Position numbers and translations under genes: made by a program
Source of the DNA: Spirochaetota bacterium
GTDB taxonomy: Bacteria > Spirochaetota > UBA12135 > COTS27
Length of the DNA stretch: 10,141 bases
Reading direction: 5' to 3'
Assembly: GCA_030621685.1 (NCBI GenBank)
Contig: JAUXHF010000052.1
Span: 1-10,141 of the forward strand
The notes under the pieces: model-generated
Databases searched by the model: none
Seen by the model: only the letters and a program-made list of their open reading frames with translations
Told to the model about the DNA's origin: nothing
Shown: in pieces, positions 6,431 through 10,141 of the stretch
Position numbering within the stretch: position 1 is the first letter of the stretch
How the letters are laid out: each line of letters begins with the position of its first letter

Positions 6431-9094
6431 TTAGATGCTTTCTTTGATGAGCGTGATAGGCTTTGAACGCAGAATTTTATGCGCGGCCAATAAACTGACC
6501 ATGGCTATAAGCAAAATAACGCTTGCGAAAATTACCAATAAGATGTAAGGACTGAAGGAGAAAAAATCTTCGAAAATAAAATAGCTTACAAAAAAATAAA
6601 TAAGGAAGCCGCTAACAAGCCCGCTGAAAATAGAAAGAACACCTAAGAGAATATATTCGGCTAGCGTTAACAGGCGCACTTTGTAAAAAGCTGTGCCTAA
6701 AACCTTAAGCATGTTTACCTGATGCCTTCGCTGATAGACCTGATGGCTTACAACGCAATAGAGCATGAAGAGACCTAAGGCCATCGAAAAAAAAGCTAAG
6801 ACTTTAACCAGCAAGGCCAGCTGCGAGATGATGGCGCTAATTTTCTCAATTATTTTCTTAATATCTAAAATGGAGATGTCGGGAAAAACCTTTGTAAGCG
6901 ATGATTGAATTTGCACTTTTTCTTTATCGTCCACTTCTATGGCTAAGGATGATAAATAGGTTTTAGGGAATTTTTCTAGTACCCCCGGTTCAACCACAAT
7001 AAAAAAATTAGGCTGAAAGGTGTTCCAATTAACTTTTCGAAAGTTTATTACTTTGGCTTGGAAAGAAAAGGGTATATCAATAAGGCTGAAGCTTAAGATA
7101 TCACCAAGTTTTAAACCACGCTCCTTAGCATACACTTTTTCAAGAGAAACTTGAAAAATTTTTTCTTGAAGAGCGGTTTGGACATCGGTAAAGGTGAAGT
7201 TATGACCGGCTGCAATTTCCTCTGTGTCAAGCAGGTAATCTCGATAAGTAATGTTTATTCGGCGGCTATCCCATTCTAAGTGTTGCTGCCGATGCTCATC
7301 ATGGCCTTGCTCTGCGCTAGCCCCAGATGCTTCTTCTTTAGCATCGGGTAGGCTAATGAGAATGGGCTTGTTATTAATATGAGTAAGCCTAGAGCTGACT
7401 AGCGGCGTAAGTTTTTGTTTTTCTTGAGAGAGCTGGGTTGCATACTTTAGAAAAGGCAGCGAGCTTTCCTCGGTAATATTGTAGAAAAAGAAAGTGGGTA
7501 TAACGGCATTATCTGGGGCTTTCGTCTGTTTATAAAGAGCCGATTCTAATTGCATAATCATGGAAATAAGCATGACACAAAGCGAAATAGAAACAAAGTA
7601 AAAAAGCGTAGCCGTGCGGTAATATAAAATGCTTTTTAAGGAGAACCTTAGCAAAAAAGGCTTGGATATCTGTAATCGCGCTAGCCCCCAAAGGAAGAAC
7701 CTGGCTAAGTAAAAGGTAAGTATCACAAATGAAAAAAAGAAAAATGTGAAAATGCTACTTACTCGTATTGATTGAGAGAGCCACCATGCCAGCCCATAGA
7801 AGAAAAGCAGAATGGAGGCTATTGAGGAGTAATAAAGATAGGCAGAGAGCTTATAAAAACGCAGCTCGCTATTAAATAAGAAGGATAAAGAAAATTTCCG
7901 TGTAGCCAGAAGCACCGGCATGCAAAAAATATACGAGCCAACAAGAGATATTAAAAAGGTGAAAATTACAGATTGAAAAGAAAACTGCATGCTGAAATTT
8001 TTCGGCAAAAAAGCACTGAGTAGCTGTGGTAGATAGGGAGTAAGAAAATATCCCAAAAAACTTGTTAGCAAAGAAGCAGCAAGGCCAATGAAGAGTATTT
8101 CTAAAATGGAAAGGATAAAACTGCTTTTAGAATCTAGGCCTAGGCTTTGCAAAATAGCCGTTTCCTTCAAGCGCTGATGAATGAAGTTTCGAAAAAGATA
8201 AGCCGTGGAAATGCCCGCCAGAAATAAGGCCACCAAAGAAAGTAGGCTTAAGTAGTTAGAGGTATAGCTTAGAATCCTACCAGCGCCTCCGCTAGATTGG
8301 CTATGCACGCGCACGCGAAGTGGCGAAACATCTGTTTTTTTCATGGCTGAAAGAGTGGCACGAATATCGCGACCTTCTGCAACACTCGAATCGCTAGCGC
8401 CGGGTATTCGCAAGTAGCTTGAGCTGAAAAAGTTCACGCCCGTCTCATTTTGAATGGCTAGCTCGCTGGGTGTTCTGAGTACGTAGACTTTGGGCGCGAA
8501 AGCTGAAAAGAAATTGTTGCCCGATCCAGCATCCTCGGCAACAATATATTTTACGGTATAGGGCTTGCCACGAATGTTGAGGATACTGCCTTCTTTGAGA
8601 TCTAAGGCATAAACAATCTCGGGAAATACGGCTAGGCTTCTGGGGCTTTGCAAATCGGCATAAACTTTTGAGAGTGGCACAGTTTCATCGTTAAAATTCT
8701 TGATGAGAAAGCCGCCGTACAAAGGAAATTTTGCATCTACAGCGTTTACCTGCACCATCAAGGTTTTTTCGCCATGGCGACTCATGCTAAGATAAGATAG
8801 CCGCTGGGAGAAATTAGCCTCGCCAACGTTTTCTTGAAGATAGGTTTTTTCTTGGGCAGAAAAGCCTCTGAGACCAGAGACACGAATGTCGGCGGTCATG
8901 ATGCTCTTAGAGTTGTTTTCCAGATGGATTTGTAGGCTGCGTTCAAAGCTATCTAAGAGCAAGAATGAAAGTAAGCCCACACTTAAGTTCAAGACAAAAA
9001 AGAGGCTAATCTTTTTTTGATTTAAAAGCTCGCTAGCAGCAAGTTTGAGTAAAAATATTTTTGAAATTTTCATGTCGAGTTCATACCTACACAT
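6431..9094 (-). CDS. ybbP: FtsX/MacB-type ABC transporter permease, YbbP-like
   Basis: This is the inner-membrane half of a YbbA-YbbP ABC system, proposed to move or extract hydrophobic or lipid-like compounds; the substrate is not established. The 887 residues (E. coli YbbP is about 800) predict ten membrane segments: about 29-49, 279-302, 323-349, 373-398, 416-439, 446-468, 493-515, 757-783, 808-840 and 848-871. These form two FtsX domains, each preceded by a large periplasmic domain (50-278 and 516-756). NITYRDYLLDTEEIAAG (614-630) and VNWNTFQPNFFIV (688-700) closely resemble YbbP signatures. Helices after TM2 and TM8 carry ETAILQSLG and VNMLKVLG, the ATPase-coupling segments. Residues 585-608 form a polar insertion. 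Two starts are possible: 9094 (MCRYEL) or 9073 (MKISKI). The second better fits a membrane protein N-terminus and has AGG 12 bases upstream. It follows the ATPase gene by 50-71 bases. Confidence 0.93.
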   Translation of the reverse strand: MCRYELDMKISKIFLLKLAASELLNQKKISLFFVLNLSVGLLSFLLLDSFERSLQIHLENNSKSIMTADIRVSGLRGFSAQEKTYLQENVGEANFSQRLSYLSMSRHGEKTLMVQVNAVDAKFPLYGGFLIKNFNDETVPLSKVYADLQSPRSLAVFPEIVYALDLKEGSILNIRGKPYTVKYIVAEDAGSGNNFFSAFAPKVYVLRTPSELAIQNETGVNFFSSSYLRIPGASDSSVAEGRDIRATLSAMKKTDVSPLRVRVHSQSSGGAGRILSYTSNYLSLLSLVALFLAGISTAYLFRNFIHQRLKETAILQSLGLDSKSSFILSILEILFIGLAASLLTSFLGYFLTPYLPQLLSAFLPKNFSMQFSFQSVIFTFLISLVGSYIFCMPVLLATRKFSLSFLFNSELRFYKLSAYLYYSSIASILLFFYGLAWWLSQSIRVSSIFTFFFFSFVILTFYLARFFLWGLARLQISKPFLLRFSLKSILYYRTATLFYFVSISLCVMLISMIMQLESALYKQTKAPDNAVIPTFFFYNITEESSLPFLKYATQLSQEKQKLTPLVSSRLTHINNKPILISLPDAKEEASGASAEQGHDEHRQQHLEWDSRRINITYRDYLLDTEEIAAGHNFTFTDVQTALQEKIFQVSLEKVYAKERGLKLGDILSFSLIDIPFSFQAKVINFRKVNWNTFQPNFFIVVEPGVLEKFPKTYLSSLAIEVDDKEKVQIQSSLTKVFPDISILDIKKIIEKISAIISQLALLVKVLAFFSMALGLFMLYCVVSHQVYQRRHQVNMLKVLGTAFYKVRLLTLAEYILLGVLSIFSGLVSGFLIYFFVSYFIFEDFFSFSPYILLVIFASVILLIAMVSLLAAHKILRSKPITLIKESI

Positions 9095-9144
9095 ACTAAG
9101 GCTTTACTAAGCTCATGTAGAAGTGCTTATTTGGAAACGCTGAT

Positions 9145-9945
9145 TTAAACGGGGTGAAGTTCGCCACGTTCTAGAATAAATTGTTTTTTGCAGCGTTTAG
9201 CCAAATCTTTATCATGCGTGACCAAGAGCAGAGTTATGTTGTTTTGCTTTACGACATGAAACATGCTATCCATGACAGTGTTACTGGTCTCATCATCTAA
9301 GTTTCCGGTAGGCTCATCGGCAACTAAGAGTTTAGGTTGGATGCATAAGGCTCTAGCAATAGCCAAGCGTTGTTGCTCACCGCCACTTAAATGGCTGGGC
9401 AGAAAATATTCGCGATGACTCAATTCCACTTGTGCTAATGCCTTTTTTGCTTTCTGAATAGCCATGTGCGGCCTGCCTGTTAAATGCAGAGGGAGCATCG
9501 TATTCTCTAAGGCCGTCAGATGCGAAATAAGATGGAACTGCTGAAAAACTATGGCGATATTAAGCCCGCGAAACTTGGTGAGACTAGGCTCATCAAGCAT
9601 GAAAATATTGGTGTTATCGATTAGCACTCGGCCACCACTAGGTTTTTCCAGGCCTGTGATGAGTGAGAGTAGCGTAGATTTCCCCGATCCAGATTTCCCC
9701 ATAATAGCAACGGTATCTCGTTGGTTCACGGTGAAATTGATGTTTTTTAATATTTCTAAGGGACGTTCGCTGCTTCTCGTGGAAAAAACCATATGTAATT
9801 TCTCAATTTGAACAAGTGCTGGGGCTTTGTTAGTTTTTTTCGGAGATAGTTTTTTTATTGGGCGAGATTTCTTCTCGGCTAGGCTAAGTTTCTTTTTCAG
9901 AGAATTTTTCGGCTTAACTGCTTTTGTTAGAGCTTTGCTGGGCAT
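9145..9945 (-). CDS. ybbA: ABC transporter ATP-binding protein, YbbA/LolD/MacB type
   Basis: This ATPase powers the permease encoded immediately downstream. Over about 220 residues it has every ABC motif: Walker A GKSGSGKST (83-91), Q-loop Q135 in VFQQFHL, signature LSGGEQQRLAIARAL (186-200), Walker B LLVADE (206-211) followed by PTGNLDD, and the switch His244 in LVTHD. PTGNLD and the motif spacing are typical of the MacB/LolD/YbbA branch that pairs with FtsX-type permeases. The YbbP-like partner points to YbbA. The first 45 or so residues are an added lysine- and proline-rich tail, not part of the ATPase fold and absent from typical YbbA. The only plausible start is the ATG at 9945, with no Shine-Dalgarno (C-rich bases precede it). 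A TATAAT box lies about 50 bases upstream. Confidence 0.95.
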   Translation of the reverse strand: MPSKALTKAVKPKNSLKKKLSLAEKKSRPIKKLSPKKTNKAPALVQIEKLHMVFSTRSSERPLEILKNINFTVNQRDTVAIMGKSGSGKSTLLSLITGLEKPSGGRVLIDNTNIFMLDEPSLTKFRGLNIAIVFQQFHLISHLTALENTMLPLHLTGRPHMAIQKAKKALAQVELSHREYFLPSHLSGGEQQRLAIARALCIQPKLLVADEPTGNLDDETSNTVMDSMFHVVKQNNITLLLVTHDKDLAKRCKKQFILERGELHPV

Positions 9946-9993
9946 GGGGGCTATCTAATTTCTTTTTATTTTCTTTTATTGGCGTTACGAGTT

Positions 9994-9999
9994 ATTATA
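9994..9999 (-). promoter_or_regulatory. Candidate -10 box TATAAT upstream of ybbA
   Basis: The minus strand has an exact TATAAT here, 49 bases before the ybbA ATG, which would give a leader of about 40 bases. No good -35 hexamer lies 16-18 bases upstream (the sequence there is near CATGAA). It may be an activator-dependent promoter, or chance. It would head the ybbA-ybbP transcription unit. Confidence 0.4.
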
Positions 10000-10060
10000 A
10001 GGCGAAGTGAGGCAGCTTCATGATGGGCAGTTTGGGCATCCTTGATACTTCTTAATTTCT

Positions 10061-10072
10061 GCTTAGCTAAGC
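10061..10072. repeat. Perfect 12-bp palindrome GCTTAGCTAAGC
   Basis: This is an exact 12-base dyad in the ybbA upstream region, about 60 bases upstream of the candidate -10 box. It could be an operator half-site pair. With no loop it is not a terminator. Related TAGCTAAGC occurs at 1727-1735 inside a gene, so the sequence may be common in this genome. Confidence 0.35.
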
Positions 10073-10108
10073 GTTATCAATTTTGGTTTTTTTCTGATTT
10101 TTCAAGCG

Positions 10109-10126
10109 CTATCTTTCTGAAGATAG
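10109..10126. other. Small hairpin CTATCTT-TCTG-AAGATAG
   Basis: This is a perfect 7-base-pair stem with a 4-base loop near the right edge of the window. No T run follows on either strand, so it is not an intrinsic terminator. Nothing else identifiable lies in 9946-10141 apart from this, the palindrome and the TATAAT box. Confidence 0.3.
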
Positions 10127-10141
10127 GTTCTAAAAATATGC

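Noticed and set aside
10109..10126. Hairpin as an intrinsic terminator
   Set aside because: No T run follows on either strand.
10077..10139. Possible C-terminal tail of another minus-strand gene entering from the right edge (20 codons, then TGA)
   Set aside because: The residues look protein-like, but 20 open codons in AT-rich DNA are not significant and the window gives no more of it.

Overview
This is a chromosomal stretch of a moderately AT-rich Gram-negative bacterium. It carries mostly housekeeping genes: isoprenoid synthesis, histidine synthesis, an OLA1/YchF ATPase and an inner-membrane ABC exporter. No phage, insertion-sequence, CRISPR, tRNA or rRNA signature is visible. The phylum is uncertain because the signals conflict. 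The small plus-strand gene resembles a family I know from Bacteroidota, and most starts lack a Shine-Dalgarno sequence. HisD, YchF and especially the YbbA/YbbP pair look more like Proteobacteria, Bdellovibrionota or Spirochaetota. I do not name a genus.

Layout. 1-1356 (minus) is the N-terminal part of a membrane sensor histidine kinase, cut by the window edge just after the phospho-acceptor His box. 1357-1655 is the intergenic region between divergent genes. 1677-2270 (plus, possibly from 1656) is a conserved hypothetical protein with an SGCSID motif. 2278-2307 holds five copies of the hexamer CAGAGC between two converging genes. From 2326 to 9945 five intact genes all read on the minus strand. 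In transcription order they are ybbA-like ATPase, ybbP-like permease, ychF, hisD and ispA. 9946-10141 is the leader of the ATPase gene and includes an exact TATAAT box.

How the genes relate. YbbA and YbbP form one two-gene transporter. YchF and HisD are separated by about 20 bases and are probably cotranscribed. IspA follows, but between hisD and ispA lies a partial duplicate of ispA's own 5' end and upstream region. The last 84 bases of the duplicate (upstream DNA plus the first eight codons) are identical to the original. The rest has decayed and ends in a frameshift stop.

The most interesting signals are this duplication with its uneven conservation, the 10-A run on which the ispA frame depends, three GCAAAG boxes spaced exactly 10 bp apart upstream of ispA, an apparent excess of the palindrome GCTAGC, low-complexity insertions in several conserved proteins, and the SGCSID-family gene. 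I see no convincing undescribed multi-gene system.
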